Source of the DNA: Ophioceras dolichostomum
Taxonomy: Eukaryota; Ascomycota; Sordariomycetes; Magnaporthales; Ophioceraceae
Length of the DNA stretch: 64,000 nucleotides
Assembly: GCA_003049485.1 (NCBI GenBank)
Contig: PYST01000032.1
Location: 63,001-127,000, forward strand
Direction: 5' to 3'
Positions 43,990-56,172 of the stretch are shown in pieces. Position 1 is the stretch's first letter, and the number at the start of each line of letters is the position of its first letter. Below the pieces are notes generated by a model that worked only from the letters and a program-made list of their open reading frames with translations, ran no database searches and had not been told where the DNA came from. The position numbers and the translations under genes are program-made.

Positions 43990-46900
43990 TTACGCCCCCT
44001 CCAGCGTCGAAAGCGGGACGTAACCCTCGTCCCCGCCCCTCGGCCCAGACCTGCGCCCTGTGATCCTCTCGAAAAGATCCTGCCCGCGCACCGCCAGCCC
44101 GCCGAGGAAGCCCCAGCCCCTGCCCTTCTTCTTAAGACCGCCTCTGGAGTCGTACAGCGCCTCGTCCATGTAGCCGGGCCGCTTCCAGAACTTGAGCAGC
44201 AGGCTGCTGACCACGACGCTCACGCTGGACGCGGCCATGGCGGCTCCCGCGGCCATCGGGTGGAGGTGGAAGCCGAGCGGCAGGAAGACGCCCATGGCGA
44301 AGGGCAGGCCGACGGCGTTGTAGGCGCACGCCCACGCCAGGTTCATCTTGATGCGGCGGAAGATGGAGCGGGCCAGGTGCAGCGCGGCGGGGATGTCCAT
44401 GAGGTCGTTGGGCCGCATCAGCACCACGTCGGCCGCCTCCATGGCGACGTCCGTGCCGGAGGACATGGCGATGCCGACGTCCGCCGTCGCCAGCGCGGGC
44501 GAATCGTTGATTCCGTCGCCGACCATGGCCACCACCTCGCCGGCCTCCTGCAGCTGCCGGATGATGGCCTGCTTCTGGTCCGGCGATGCGCCCGCGTACA
44601 CGTCCTCGGGCGGGATGCCCACGGCGGCAGCAACCGCAACCGCCGTTGTGCGCGTATCGCCCGTCACGATCGCAGCCTTCACCTTCATGCGCCGAAGTAC
44701 CGTGATCGCCGCCGCTGCCCCCTCCTTGATACGGTCCGAGAGGCAAACGTGGCCAGCGAACCGCCCATCGATGGCAATGAAGATGTTGGTCGTGCCGGCA
44801 GAGCCCGGCGCCGAGGAGCTCTTGCCAGCTCGCTGGGATGCGCGCGAGTTGATCTGCTCGGACGCCTCGATCGCAGCCTCAGGTACCTCAACGCCGTTCT
44901 CGCGCAGGAACTTGACATTCCCCACCAGCACGCGGTACCGCTGACGCTCCGCTGCCACGGCAGGCTCGACCAACGCGCTGATGCCACGGCCGACAGTAGC
45001 ATTAAATTCGCCGACGCTACCATCAATGGTACCTTCGGCCTCCAAACCCAGCTCGGTCTTGGCCGCGCCGAGCACGGCCCTCCCGACCGGGTGTTCGCTT
45101 CCCATCTCTGCCAGACCGACAACCGTCCACCACAGCCGACGGCGCCACTCAGTGTCCTGCCAGGCCGCGACGACTTCCGCGTTGGCAACGCTCATCTTGC
45201 CGTAAGTGATAGTGCCAGTCTTGTCCAGCACCACCTGGGTGACCTTGGTCGTCGTCTCCAGGGCGGCGCCGCCCTTCACCAGGATGCCATTCTCCGCACC
45301 GATGCCCGTGCCCACCATCACTGCAGTCGGTGTCGCCAAGCCGAGTGCACATGGGCACGCGAACACGATGACCGAGATGCAGAGTTTCACGCAGACAAAT
45401 ATTTTGCCGCCACTCGCTTCTTGCAAGAAGATCTTCGGTGGGTGGGCGAGAACATGTGACAGGATCATCCAGGTCACGAAGGTCAGGAGGCCGAGCACCA
45501 GGATGGTGGGGATGAAGTAGCCAGCCAGGGTGTCCGCGAGTCTCTGGATCGGGGCTCGGGTCGTCTGAGCGTCCTGGACGAGCTTCACGATCTGGCTCAG
45601 CTGCGTGTCGCGCCCGGCTCGCGTGACGCGGAAGTCTACGCGGCCGTGGCTATTGACTGTTCCGCCGATGAGGAAGCTGCCCTTCTTCTTCTGCACCGGC
45701 ATAGCCTCGCCGGTGACCATGCTCTCGTCCACGTATGTCTCTCCCCGGACGAGTACGCCATCGGCTGGGATCTTATCGCCAGGCCGCAGGATGACGATGT
45801 CGCCGACCTGGATGAGCTCCGTGGGAATGCACTTCTCCTCGGCAGCGTGGCCTTCGCGGCCGGGCGTCTTGGGTTCCACAGGGCCGCCGCTGCCTGAGAC
45901 TTCGTCCCAGCCCTCTGCCGCCTTCTCTGCCGCGATGGGGTCGGCGTAGATGGTGGCCATCGACGGTGCGAGCGACATCAGGCGGGACAGCGCCTTGGAC
46001 GTCTGGCCTTTCGCTCTGTTCTCCAAAAAGCGGCCGAGTGTGATGAACGTGATCAGCATGGTGCTGGTGTCGAAGATGGTGCTAGGCCGCGAGTGCGGCA
46101 TAGAGCAGAAGGACACGGCCATGGCGACACAGCTGAAAAAGAAGGCGCTCGATGTTCCCAGCACGACTAGCACGTCCATGGTTGGCGACCCGTGCTTAAC
46201 GGATTTCCAGGCCGAGACGTAGAATCGCTTGCCGATTCCAAACTGGATTGGGATGGTGAGGATTAGGCATATGATGTCGCCGAGGAACAGTCCGTGCATG
46301 ATCTCTAGACCACCGAAGTCTAGCGCCGGGATCATCATGGGGAAGACCATGTTGATGAAGAAGACCGGCAGGGCGAATGACAGGGAGATCCTGAAGGCCC
46401 TCCGCCACTCGCTGATCTCCCTAGTCTTAGCCAGTGACTCCAGTTGCGCGTTGTTGTCGTCGGCGTCTGCGACGAGCGCATTGAATCCTGTTGCCTCCAC
46501 GGCTTCGACAATCGCCCTCAAGCCGATAATACTTGGCTGGTGCGTGACCGTCAGCCTAGACGACGCGAGGCTCATCTTTGCCGAGCGGATCCCTGGGAGC
46601 CCCTGTAGGTTTTCTTCTAATCTTGATGCTGCGGAGGCGTCGAGGTTGCCGTAGATCTTGAACTGAGAGGTGCTGGTGTTTAATCCGGTTTCGGTGACGT
46701 CGAAGACGGTTGTGAGAATCCTGGTGTCGAAGCCCCTGTCCTCGATGATCTCGACGATGTTTTCTGGCGTGAGCAGGGCCGGGTCGTGCGTGATCACGGC
46801 TCTCTCTGCCAGTAGACTGATGTTGAACCTGAGCACGCCCCTAACGCCCTTGAAGCCGCCTTCGACGGCCGAAGTGCAAGCTCCGCAAGTCATGCCTTCG

Positions 46901-47679
46901 ATAGCAACGGTCGTCACTGCGCTGGCCGGTGACTTGGCCTTGCTGGCAGATACCGATTTCCTGTCCGGCTTGACTGGTGTGCTCTCCACAACCTTCGCAT
47001 CGAAGCCCCTGTCTTCGATAATCTCTACGATCTTCGCCGCGCTCAAGATGGACGCATCGTGGTTGATCACTGCCCTCTCTGCCAACAGTGATATGCTGAA
47101 GTTGTTGATCCCCGCAACATCCTTGAATCCGCCTTCCACAGCAGAGGTGCATGCGCCGCAGGTCATGCCCTCTATCGCAACGGTTGTGATTGTTGTAGCG
47201 TCGGCATTGGACTCGCCAGTCTCATTGTATTCTTCGAAATGGGTTCTGTTGACGGCAGGCGAGGGTAGATCGGTCGATAGGACTTCAGCATCGAATCCCC
47301 GATCTTCAATTATCTCTTGTACTTTTTCCGCAGAGATCTTCTGCGGGTCGTGCATGACCACGGCTCGCTCCATCACCAAGCTAACCGACACGTTCCCGAC
47401 TCCGTCGATGCCCTTGAAGCCCGATTCCACAGCCGATGTGCAGGCGCCGCATCTGGAATAAGAGTGGTTGGCTGTCAGCGTTTGCGACTGGTAAATATCG
47501 GGGGAAGTGCCTCAGGTTCTCGGCTTCAGAGAAATCGATGAAAAGAACGGAACGTCCGCAACTCACGTCATGCCTTCGACTTTCAGGGTCGTAGTCGCCA
47601 TGTGAACGGTTGGTGTTGCTAGCATTGCGCCGGCTGGGTGCGAGTCCCTTGGAGGGACCTTGATGTATGGGGGAGCCAT
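43990..47679 (-). CDS. Copper-transporting P1B-type ATPase (Ccc2/ATP7-like)
   Basis: Pumps Cu(I) into the secretory pathway for cuproenzymes such as multicopper oxidases. Exons on the minus strand are 47679-47567 and 47452-43990 (1191 aa). The intron falls inside the first metal-binding motif, and splicing restores GMTCGACTSAVE. Three heavy-metal-associated domains with GMTCGAC follow one another (starting near residues 30, 118 and 208). A fourth domain (FKIYGNLDASAASRLEENL) has the fold but lacks both cysteines. The pump core has TGEAMPV (actuator), CPCALGLATPTAV (ion-binding CPC), DKTGTIT (phosphorylated Asp), SEHPVGRAV (the HP locus) and MVGDGINDSPAL. Two membrane spans close the protein (GLPFAMGVFLPLGFHLHPMA and the stretch after it). 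Family and specificity are secure from the CPC and GMTCGAC motifs. Confidence 0.95.
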
Positions 47680-50299
47680 CGCAAGGTAGACACGTAATTA
47701 ATAATTATTGAGTCTGTTTCTGATGCCGTGAGAGTGACTGTACTGGGGCGTACACCGGCCGAGGGGCCTCAGAGGCGCAGCACGCGGAGATCCCCTTGCT
47801 TTTTGCGCCGAAAGTTCCGACCGTTTGTCCGGACCGCAAAAAAGAGATGTCAAGAGTGACTACGGTGACCTCAGAGGCTCAGGGTTGTGCTTATGGGCAT
47901 TTGGTGGGTGGGATTCGCGACCGGAGTTGAACAATGGCAACGAGGGGCGCGGATGTAGAAAGGAGCTGGCAAATATTTCGTATCGATTGGGGGAAAAGCC
48001 CAGCTTCTCGGGATGTCCGCAAGCTTATGTACGGAATCTGGTAACTGCAAATTAGAAATTCATGGAAAGAGGCACGGTGAAAAGAAGAAAGAGACGAAGC
48101 GGAAAAGGACATAAATCAGCCCCGAGCATCGCCCATCCAGCTCGGCTTTTCAGATTTTGTCAGCGCTGTTGTGAGACGTGCGAGACGGGCAAGACGGACG
48201 AAGATGAGACGCCAGCCAGCCAGCCCGCCAGTGCCAGCCCCCGGTTCCGCCCACACACCTCAATGTCGGAGGTGTGGGGCGTAGGTGCTCGTGGCCTTGC
48301 TGGGATTGACAAAAACGCACTGCGGCAACCTGTACTCCTCTTCTCTTTTGGGTAAGAGGAGACTGTGCCAATATTTCAGGCGGGACACGGTGCATGCCCG
48401 GTGGCCGAAAGCACCAGCCGAGGAGTCAAGACGGGTAATAATAATTAATAACGATTTGGGCCATTTGACTCGCACATGAGCACCGGCAATTGATCTCTGG
48501 ATCTTGATCAAAGATCTGGAGGTTTCTAGGAATTTAGGAACTCGTCGGGAACACTGCTCGGGGATTTTCAAATGAAAACCCAGAGGATGTACGGCATTTG
48601 TTTCGAGAGCCAGTAAGTCACAGTTACCTCTCGTCACAGCGGCTGCTTCGGTGGCGGCTGTGATCCGGGTCAAGCTGGAGCTAGGACAGTGTCTAAGAAT
48701 TGCCTCAGCTATGTCGGTGCTTGGGGGTACTTGCTCGTCTAGGTCTTCTGCGTAGCGCTTGAGACGGAGTTAAGTTTCGACCTGCTGGATATGGAGAAAG
48801 TATAGGTTGCAAGACAGAAGAAGCGTCTGAGAGCATCAGGCCATTTCAATCCTTGGCCCAAAACCGTTATAAATCCAGGCTTTCCCCCTGGCTTTTCAAT
48901 GTTATAGTCCGCCTTCTGACCGCTCGCCGCCGAAGTTCACCACTTTGTGGAAGGGACATTCTGGTATCATTAGTAACATATTCCGTCACTTCCGGAGTGC
49001 TCGGGTCCTTCGTCTACGCGTCCTGGTGTCTTCGGTCGTGGGGTCAGGGCCTGGCTCCCATAAGAGATGCCACAGTGTTCCAGGGATGACGACCTGCAAC
49101 CTAGCCACCCCACCACACTTGCGTCCGAATCGAGACAGCGCCCAGGTTTTGGCGCGGGACAGCCCGTTCCAATATTGTGACGGCGACGAGGAACATTACG
49201 AAGTAGAGTCGCTGGCTGTGTCCTGACGAACTCCCCCTTTGTTTTTTAACAAAGAAGAATCATCTTGGAGACCATGAAGGTTATTCTCGTGCCCCGATAC
49301 GGCCCTACAGTATGTTGAGCGCCCCGTGGCACGGTCGAGCGTTTCAAGCCCACGGTCGCCGCTCCACTGATTCCGGGAGATCTGGGGTTCCAGGCCTAGT
49401 CCTGACCGGCCTCGTCCCCTACGAGCTAAACGCCAGTGAACCCCTTGATTCCTCAAACTTCCAAACCCACTAGCTTTGTTCTCCGTGCCCGATGCAAAGC
49501 AGTCTCAGGGACCTCAAACGGATCTGATACCGATAGCCTTCGTTGCTTCTCTTTCTTGTCCTTTTCAACTTTTGCCGCATCCGCGTGGGGTCCCTTCGCG
49601 TATCCTCGTGTACACAAGGAATTCGGGAAGACCCGAATTCTGGGGATCAGCACACTGAAGATCTCGAAGGCTTGTTTTTCACAGATTCGGGGCCCAGATT
49701 CAGGGCCAGCCCGAAAGGCCTCTGTTTGCGACCCCGCAAAGTCGAGTCATTCCACAAGGCCATACGCTAGACTTATAAATACGATACAATTCGATACACG
49801 AGGGATCACACCGGCGCTGAAAATATCAAAATCTTCAATGATCCTTTGAAGCCGAAGTCTGCTTTCAGTGATTGGTTCGTACACTCGTAGCTGTCTTGTT
49901 TCTAAGGTGCTGGGAGTCCGTGACGAGCCCGTTCAAAACTTGGCGGGTTGAAGAAAGTAAACTGCCTCGCGCAGCCAAGTCTATTGGATTTCATTCAATA
50001 TGAGATACTCAACCTGAGGGGATTTCGTAACCCCTTTGTAAAGTTGCACGCGCACATCAACATGAAGTCCCGATGTCTTGACTGCCGGAAATTTGTGAGC
50101 CTCACTGATAACAGCACGATAAGGGAAGGCCGTCCCACTCTTGTAGTGGTGGAACCCCGCAGTGACAGGTGCTCCCCCACTATTCGAACGGCCCCGTTCA
50201 GGCAGCTGCATCAAGCTCTCGACAGTGCCAACAACATCGCATTTCGTCCGGGGAAGCTTCACATCCCCCCTCAAGCGCGTCTCCGAGATTTCAGCCAAG
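47680..50299. other. Long divergent intergenic region
   Basis: About 2.6 kb between the copper ATPase and the CSN7 gene. ORFs up to 137 codons show no domain and no consistent splicing. I found no tRNA, 5S RNA or transposon by eye. Confidence 0.4.
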
Positions 50300-51232
50300 A
50301 TGGAGCAGGTGAAGGCTCTCAACGCCTTGGAGGTTGGTGAACACTCTCACCTCTTAAACCGATCTCGGTGCAAAGTCATCTCCCAATACTGACAAAAGAG
50401 GCCTCTGTTCCTCATGGATTATGTTCAGCCATTTCTCGCTCTGTCCAAGTCTGCGACCTCACCAAGGGCCGCCGCCGACCTAGTCCTGCGGGCCACCTCC
50501 GCGCCAAATACCTACATCTTCGCTGAGCTACTTGAGAAGCCACAAATCCAGGCTCTAGCCTCGTCGCCCGACTTCGCGCCGGCACTTACCCTCCTTCAGA
50601 TCTTCAGCAATGGCACATACTCGACATACATGGCGACGCCGGGCCTCCCGCCACTAAACGAGGCCCAGACGCTCAAGCTTCGGCAGCTCTCCATTCTTAC
50701 TCTGGCCGGAGACAAGGCGGAGCTGGGCTACGCGGCGCTGATGCAGAGCCTCGGTCTGACCGTACCACGTGAGCTGGAGAGCATTGTCGTCTCGGCTGTG
50801 TATGCGGGCCTCATCCAGGCCAAGCTCGACCCTGTCAACAAATATGTGCGGGTTTTCTCCGTCGCCCCGCTTCGCGACCTCGCCCTGGGCGCGGTCCCGG
50901 GCCTGATCGACTCCCTACGACGGTGGTCGGCTCGCTGCGACGCAGGGCTCAGCGGGCTGGAGGCTGAGATCGCTTATATACGGGTCGCATCGGAGCAGAA
51001 GGCGGTTGAGCAGAACTTGTGGGACGCCCGCGTTGCCCAGCTGATAGAGGAGGAGCGTCAATCGGAGCTTAGTGGGAAGAAGTCGGGTCCCCTCACTGGC
51101 CGCCGCACATTATTCGGCAAGCGGGCGAGTACTGTGATGGAGGGCACCGCGGATGACGTCGGTGATGAGGCTATGGACGTGGACTACGAGGACGATGAGG
51201 CCAAGAAGAGGGCGCTTCGAAGGAAGTTGTAA
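50300..51232 (+). CDS. csnG: COP9 signalosome subunit 7 (PCI domain)
   Basis: Subunit of the COP9 signalosome, which removes Nedd8 from cullin ubiquitin ligases and controls development in filamentous fungi. Exons are 50300-50332 (11 codons) and 50429-51232 (278 aa), joined in phase 0. The spliced start MEQVKALNALEPFLALSKSA fits the family better than an unspliced start at the downstream ATG at 50414. The block ATSAPNTYIFAELLEKPQIQAL, the LKLRQLSILTLA core of the PCI domain (about residues 100-110), and the winged helix near ELESIVVSAVYAGLIQAKLDPVN are clear. The tail is acidic and then basic (AKKRALRRKL). The donor is GTTGGT, a weaker GT site. Confidence 0.9.
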
Positions 51233-52019
51233 TCGGCCACACGGCAGACAACAGAGAGAGAACGTGTTGGCGCCTCCGTCAACGTGTTGTCGCCAAGGGA
51301 TTGGAGGAGCAGATCGACCTACTTATTGGTTGTCTCTCCTTCCAATGTCACGCAGTGAACATGGTCAACAGCTCATGGGTAATGCTGTCTGTGGAAGGCC
51401 CATGTCGACCTTCACATATCAGTATACTTCTCGCGAGCTGGATCACCTATCCAAAACATAATTTGCAGGGCAGCCAGCATTCTTGAGGGAAGAAACCATA
51501 CTTCCATACTTTTGCGCAAGTTCGCGCAGGTGGTGGGACAGAGACGGCACACCACACCTTCAGCCACATAGCCAATACGACTGCACAACGAGCTGTTGTT
51601 GTTTGAGAACAGATAATCTGAAAGCAGGAGCTGCATTGAGCACTGCGTTCTGCGTGCCGAGAGCCTGGTCCAAGACAGCAAGATATTGTCGTAATAGTAC
51701 AGGAATGATAGCCTGATACAGAAGCCCTTTGGAATCCTGCCTGTCACGCCAAATAGAGTGGTATCCTAGAATAACAAGAACCACACAGCCCATTCCCATA
51801 GCCTAGTCATGATCATAAAGGAAAGCAACAAACCTACTGTCCTGGTAAGTAGAAAAAAGAAGAGAATGAAAAAAAAAGGGTCGGACAAGCAGTCCGAATG
51901 CACAGAAATTGAACCCATGCCAAAGCCCCTACACTCTACTTGAGACCGTTTAACACGCCGATTCGCCGCAATGCTTCTCTAGTTGGATGCCAAAGTCTCT
52001 GAAGCAATTCGAAAGCCCA
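51233..52019. other. Convergent intergenic region
   Basis: 3' flanks of csnG and the rax1-like gene. An A-rich run lies near 51850-51880. No gene or RNA seen. Confidence 0.5.
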
Positions 52020-53247
52020 TCATAGTCTCCTACCCGGGACAAGGATGAAAAGAACAAGGAGAGCTGCATCGATGAGGGCGGTGATGGCGAGGACCATAAT
52101 AGAGCGCTTGGCGAGGAGCTTGCGAACGTACGGCTCTCGGACCCGGGAGAAGTTGAAGGGGGTGTACTCGCTAAATCCAAGAAGAGCGAGGACTGGGTCT
52201 AGTGAATACTGGTAGGAGGCTAGGTTGTACACTCCAAGGGTGAAAGGGAGAATCAACTGCGATGGGTGATGAGGTTAGAATGTAGTTCCAGTTGCAGCCT
52301 CGATTAGGGAGATATTTTAGGAGATAGAGGGCCTTACCCAAAGTCGGGTCTGTCGTGAGGCGTCGAGGAAAATCAGGACGAAGGCGGCCCAAAAGCCACC
52401 GAACATGGACACCATGCCCAGAATCAGGCGCATGATGAGAGTTGGGGGAATTAGGTTCCCGAGGGCCTTCATTCTAAGGAAACCGGGGAACGCATCCCTC
52501 TCCATCGCCTGGAAGACGTAATCCTTAGCCACGTCGAACACCTCAGGGTCGTCTCGGCCGAACTCCTCGATCGCGGTAGTGACGTCTTGCGTGATGGAGC
52601 CTGGGAGCACAATCTCACGCTCAGCGCCGGGGAGCAGGAAAGTGTACAGGATCTTCTCCGCCGACGCCCGGATGTCCTGCCTGGCCACGGTGTGCGCAGG
52701 GGAGTTGGAGTCGGTCAGGTCACGGGGCGTGCTGCCGCTTGGCCTCGATGGGCGCGAGTTGCCCGTCTGGGGCGACTCATGGGCGCCGGCGTCCTCCCGC
52801 AGAAATGCCGACATCTGCGCGTCCTGGTCTTTCTCCTTCTCGAGAGGCAGCTTCGATGGGCCGACTCCGTGGTCGGAGCTCATGCCCTCTAAGATGCCCG
52901 AGGACCGTTTCGAGGCCTTCTCTGCGTCGGGGGTCCCCACTAGGACCGACCGCCGAAGTTCGCGGACGTAATGTCGACATAGCGTCATATGCTGTGCGAC
53001 ATCAAGCCTGGGTAATGAGAAAGACGGGTTAGGTTGCCATGATCGAGCCAACAATGCGCAGAGGGTGAGCAAGGCCGTACCAGAAGTCGAGGTAGTCCAC
53101 AGAGCGCTGCTGATCGCGCATGTAGATGTAGAAAGAAAAGAGGTCCACGGGAGGCAGCGTCCGCCGACTGAGAACCTCGAATAATGTCGGCAGCCGGTTC
53201 CGCGTCGTCTCGAGCTGCGGAGACGGGGTTGATGATGGTTCCGCCAT
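52020..53247 (-). CDS. Rax1-like RGS-domain membrane protein
   Basis: Resembles yeast Rax1 (bud-site selection), which combines an RGS-type domain with C-terminal membrane spans. Exons on the minus strand are 53247-53081, 53007-52338 and 52256-52020 (357 aa). The introns are 73 and 81 bases. Splicing across the first intron restores YLDFWLDVAQHMTLCRHYVREL, the start of the RGS fold. A disordered, charged loop of ~100 residues interrupts the domain, which resumes at ASAEKILYTFLLPGAEREI and ends near DVAKDYVFQAMERDAFPGFLR. Three hydrophobic segments follow: TLIMRLILGMVSMFGGFWAA, LPFTLGVYNLASYQYSLDP (weaker) and IMVLAITALIDAALLVLFIL. The function in filamentous growth is inferred from the family only. 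Confidence 0.88.
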
Positions 53248-54120
53248 CTTTGTGACGGGCCTTTAAGAAGCCACGATTGTTCGATATGCCGGCGGATAGG
53301 ATGAGAGACGCAGAGCGTGGAATAGGCGACTTGTCAATCGAGACTTTTTGCTTTTCGCTCGCAGAGTGAATGACGACGGTCTCGAATGCGCCCTCAAAGA
53401 CGAGCGGGCAGCGGGTGGAAGGCAATAAAATGTCGGGGAAATGAGTGTACTCCGTCGAAGTCGAACAAGGACGTCGGTGTTAGGCTGGCTCACTAGCCGT
53501 GCATCGAGCTAGCCCCAGGCTAATCACTGACGAACGTTGATGAACGGAGAGACGCGGCGAGACGGAGATTGGGAATACTATAGATTAAAGGCCCAAAGTG
53601 AGTAACTTGTTGAAATTCGGGCGAACCGATGCTGGACGTCCTCGAACCCAAGTATTCGGCGTCAATTGAGAGTCAAGGAGCGGGTGTTGACATTTGACAC
53701 GGGGTGGGTCGCAAATCATCAGATCTCTTGATGCGAAACTTTGATGCTCATCCTTCTTTGCTGGCCGCGAAATGAAAGCCGGTGGTTGGCTGGTTCCTGG
53801 AATGGTGATAATCTCCCTGGGAAGGTACGTACCACCCCTTCGCGTCGTCTATGTCACGTGGACTGCTAAGTCAGCAATCCTTCTCTGATTGGCTGTCTGC
53901 GACAGCGAATTTTCGAGTTTCTGTGCCCTACACAATTTTGTGGGCAAATCAACAGCAGTCGGGCAGTTTGATCGGTCTACCACTTTTCCTCAAGACTACA
54001 GCATCACGACACGCCGCCACCTCAGTAGGTTCTGCCCGATTCCTCGAAGCCTTGATCGAAGATTGCACCGACCGAAGACTGCGCTCTACAGAAGTCTAAC
54101 GGAATTGCTCGTTCGCAGAA
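53248..54120. other. Divergent promoter region between the rax1-like gene and the eL31 gene
   Basis: About 870 bases. A CACGTG E-box lies at 53855-53860, ~260 bases before the ribosomal-protein ATG. No gene was recognised. Confidence 0.45.
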
Positions 54121-54805
54121 ATGTCGTCAAAAGGAAAGAAGCCTGCGGGCAAGTCCCAGCGGTCGGCCATTGCCGACGTCGTCGCTCGCGAGTACACCGT
54201 CCACCTCCACAAGAGAGTACGTTCGAATTCCGGACCGGCCGCGGATCATCGTTTGCTGGGAGCGTCGTTGCCCTGCTTTTCACTGCTCCATTAAACTGTC
54301 GATTTGAGGGGTCGATACTGACTCTGGGCCATCAACAGCTACATGGTGTTACCTTCAAGAAGCGGGCGCCTAAGGCGATCAAGGAGATCAAGGAGTTTGC
54401 GCACAAGGCGATGGTACGAAAATAATTTCCCAGTCCAATCTTCGCTACGCCGGATTGCCTACCCGCATGGCGGCACCCCGCCTCATTTCTCGCCAATATC
54501 CTCCACCAGATAGCGATACCAGGGAGAGATAGATGCAAGTGCGAGGGAGTCGTTGGTTGTAACAGAAATCGCTAACAGTCTGCCTTGTTTGCTGGCGGCA
54601 GGGCACCTCCGATGTCCGTCTGGACCCCCAGCTGAACAAGAAGGTTTGGGAGGGCGGCGTGAAGGGCGTTCCCTACAGGATCCGGGTCCGAATCTCGCGG
54701 AGGCGAAACGACGAGGAGGGTGCCAAGGAGAAGCTCTACAGCTACGTCCAGGCCGTCAACGTCAAGAACCCGAAGGGCCTGCAGACAGCTGTCGTTGAGG
54801 AGTAA
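54121..54805 (+). CDS. rpl31: 60S ribosomal protein eL31
   Basis: Structural protein of the large ribosomal subunit near the exit tunnel. Exons are 54121-54216, 54339-54413 and 54602-54805 (124 aa), joined in phase 0. The protein starts MSSKGKKPAGKSQRSAIADV and continues VVAREYTVHLHKRLHGVTFKK, FAHKAMGTSDVRLDPQLNKK, then GVPYRIRVRISRRRNDEEGA, which is the eL31 pattern. The second intron (188 bases) is long for this window. I checked it for box C/D signals and found none convincing. The 3' end is followed by a 600-base gene-poor stretch. Confidence 0.96.
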
Positions 54806-55422
54806 GCGCTGGGGATTAACGGTGACAACAATATCAACAAAACGGACGGGTTCTCTTTTCAGTGGCATCTGGGCTTCACGGAGTTTTTGATTCGGCATTA
54901 GCTTCTTCCCGAAATATACAGGAACTGCAAGGCGCAGTGCCGCAACTCCCAACAGATTTCGAACCCCTGGGAATTTGTGAGGACGTGGTGAACCGCCGAA
55001 CCACACGGGAACATGGCCGGACAAGGGGCAGGTCGTGAGGAGTTCGGTTGCTCGTCGATTGGTGGAGGATAGTTTCCCTTTCATGTCTGAAAGAGAGAGT
55101 GTTCTCAGGTTACAACTGCTGTCTAAGCAGGCGGTCCTAGACCACCCAAGTGCCTAACGCTGCTTGATCATAATCGACAACTCGCCCAAGCGCTGGCAAC
55201 GGGGGCCACCTCAACCAATGCCCCTGATGACCGCCATGAATGCAATGCTGTGCCGTGTTCTACGGACAAAACCTCCCAATCCATGTGAAAATAAGCCAAT
55301 GAACCGCAACAAAACGCTGAGTACTCCAGTGCCCCCCCTAAACAATAAGATGTGGTCCTTGAACTGTAATAGTAGTCTGACAACAAGTCGAGCGTTGCCA
55401 GATCGACGCGGACGGAATGAGA
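54806..55422. other. Convergent intergenic region
   Basis: 3' flanks of rpl31 and the E2 gene. No gene or RNA recognised. Confidence 0.5.
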
Positions 55423-56172
55423 TCATTCGTCCTCAATGTCTCGGTGCCGGGCCAAGACCTTGCGCTTGAACTCCTCGGCGTCCTTGTCCCACAGCTCAGC
55501 GGCCTCGCCGTTCAAGGGGGAAGCGCTAGTGTGAGTGTTAGCCAAGGAAAACAAGCTGCTGGAGGATAGATGTTCTGTCCTTCTCAGGAGCAGGGGGGAG
55601 GAGTAGATGAATCACGAACTTGTTGGGCTCGCCGAGCAGGCTCTGTAAGCTGAGCAAGACGGTCTGTATGTTGTATGCCGCAGTCCACTTGTCCTTCAGA
55701 ATGTCCAGGCAAATGCGTCCGGAGAAGTCCACGTTGGGGTGGTAGATCGGGGTCTTGAACAAGACGACAGGCGGCGCATATGGGTAGTTGGATGGGAAGG
55801 CGAACGAGAGCTTGAAGGTCAGGCCGGAGTACGGTGTATCTTCCGGTCCCTCAATGGTGGCCGACCATGACAGCAGGTTGCCATCCGCCGAAGGGAACGC
55901 CGAGACACCCGGCGCCGGCGATGTCATGAGCGTCATTAGTTCGGTTTGCAACCTGCCAGGCTGTCAGTTCATCCACCCATCATACATGCATTCATCCAAT
56001 TGGAGCAGTGAGAGGCCGTTGAACCGCTCGCTGCAGGATGCGGGAGTCCACATGCTGTAACTCACCTCTTCGTGACGCTCTGGGAGTCCGGCCCTTTCCT
56101 CGTGGTTCCGAGCTTCGCGGCCTGGAAGCTGCCGGGCGCCGAGTTCTGGTTGTCTTCCATGTCGTAATCCAT
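55423..56172 (-). CDS. Ubiquitin-conjugating enzyme E2 of the Ubc11/UbcH10 type
   Basis: E2 enzyme likely serving the anaphase-promoting complex in mitotic exit. Exons on the minus strand are 56172-56066, 55952-55620 and 55525-55423 (180 aa), with introns of 113 and 94 bases joined in phase 2. The UBC fold is clear: SAFPSADGNLLSWSATIEGP, YAPPVVLFKTPIYHPNVD, then the active-site block SGRICLDILKDKW with the catalytic Cys, and the family end ASPLNGEAAELWDKDAEEFK. The long N-terminal extension before the core helix (about 36 residues) and the short C-terminus are what separates UbcH10-type from Ubc4-type enzymes. Two in-frame ATGs (56172 and 56160) are close together; I chose the first. It shares a promoter region with chk1. 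Confidence 0.92.

Noticed and set aside
44132..44746. 204-codon frame antisense-shifted within the copper ATPase
   Set aside because: It is a +1 shadow of the ATPase coding sequence in GC-rich DNA and resembles nothing.
54414..54601. Possible snoRNA in the long second intron of rpl31
   Set aside because: I see no RTGATGA/CTGA pair, and the ACA near the end lacks a plausible hinge-box hairpin arrangement.
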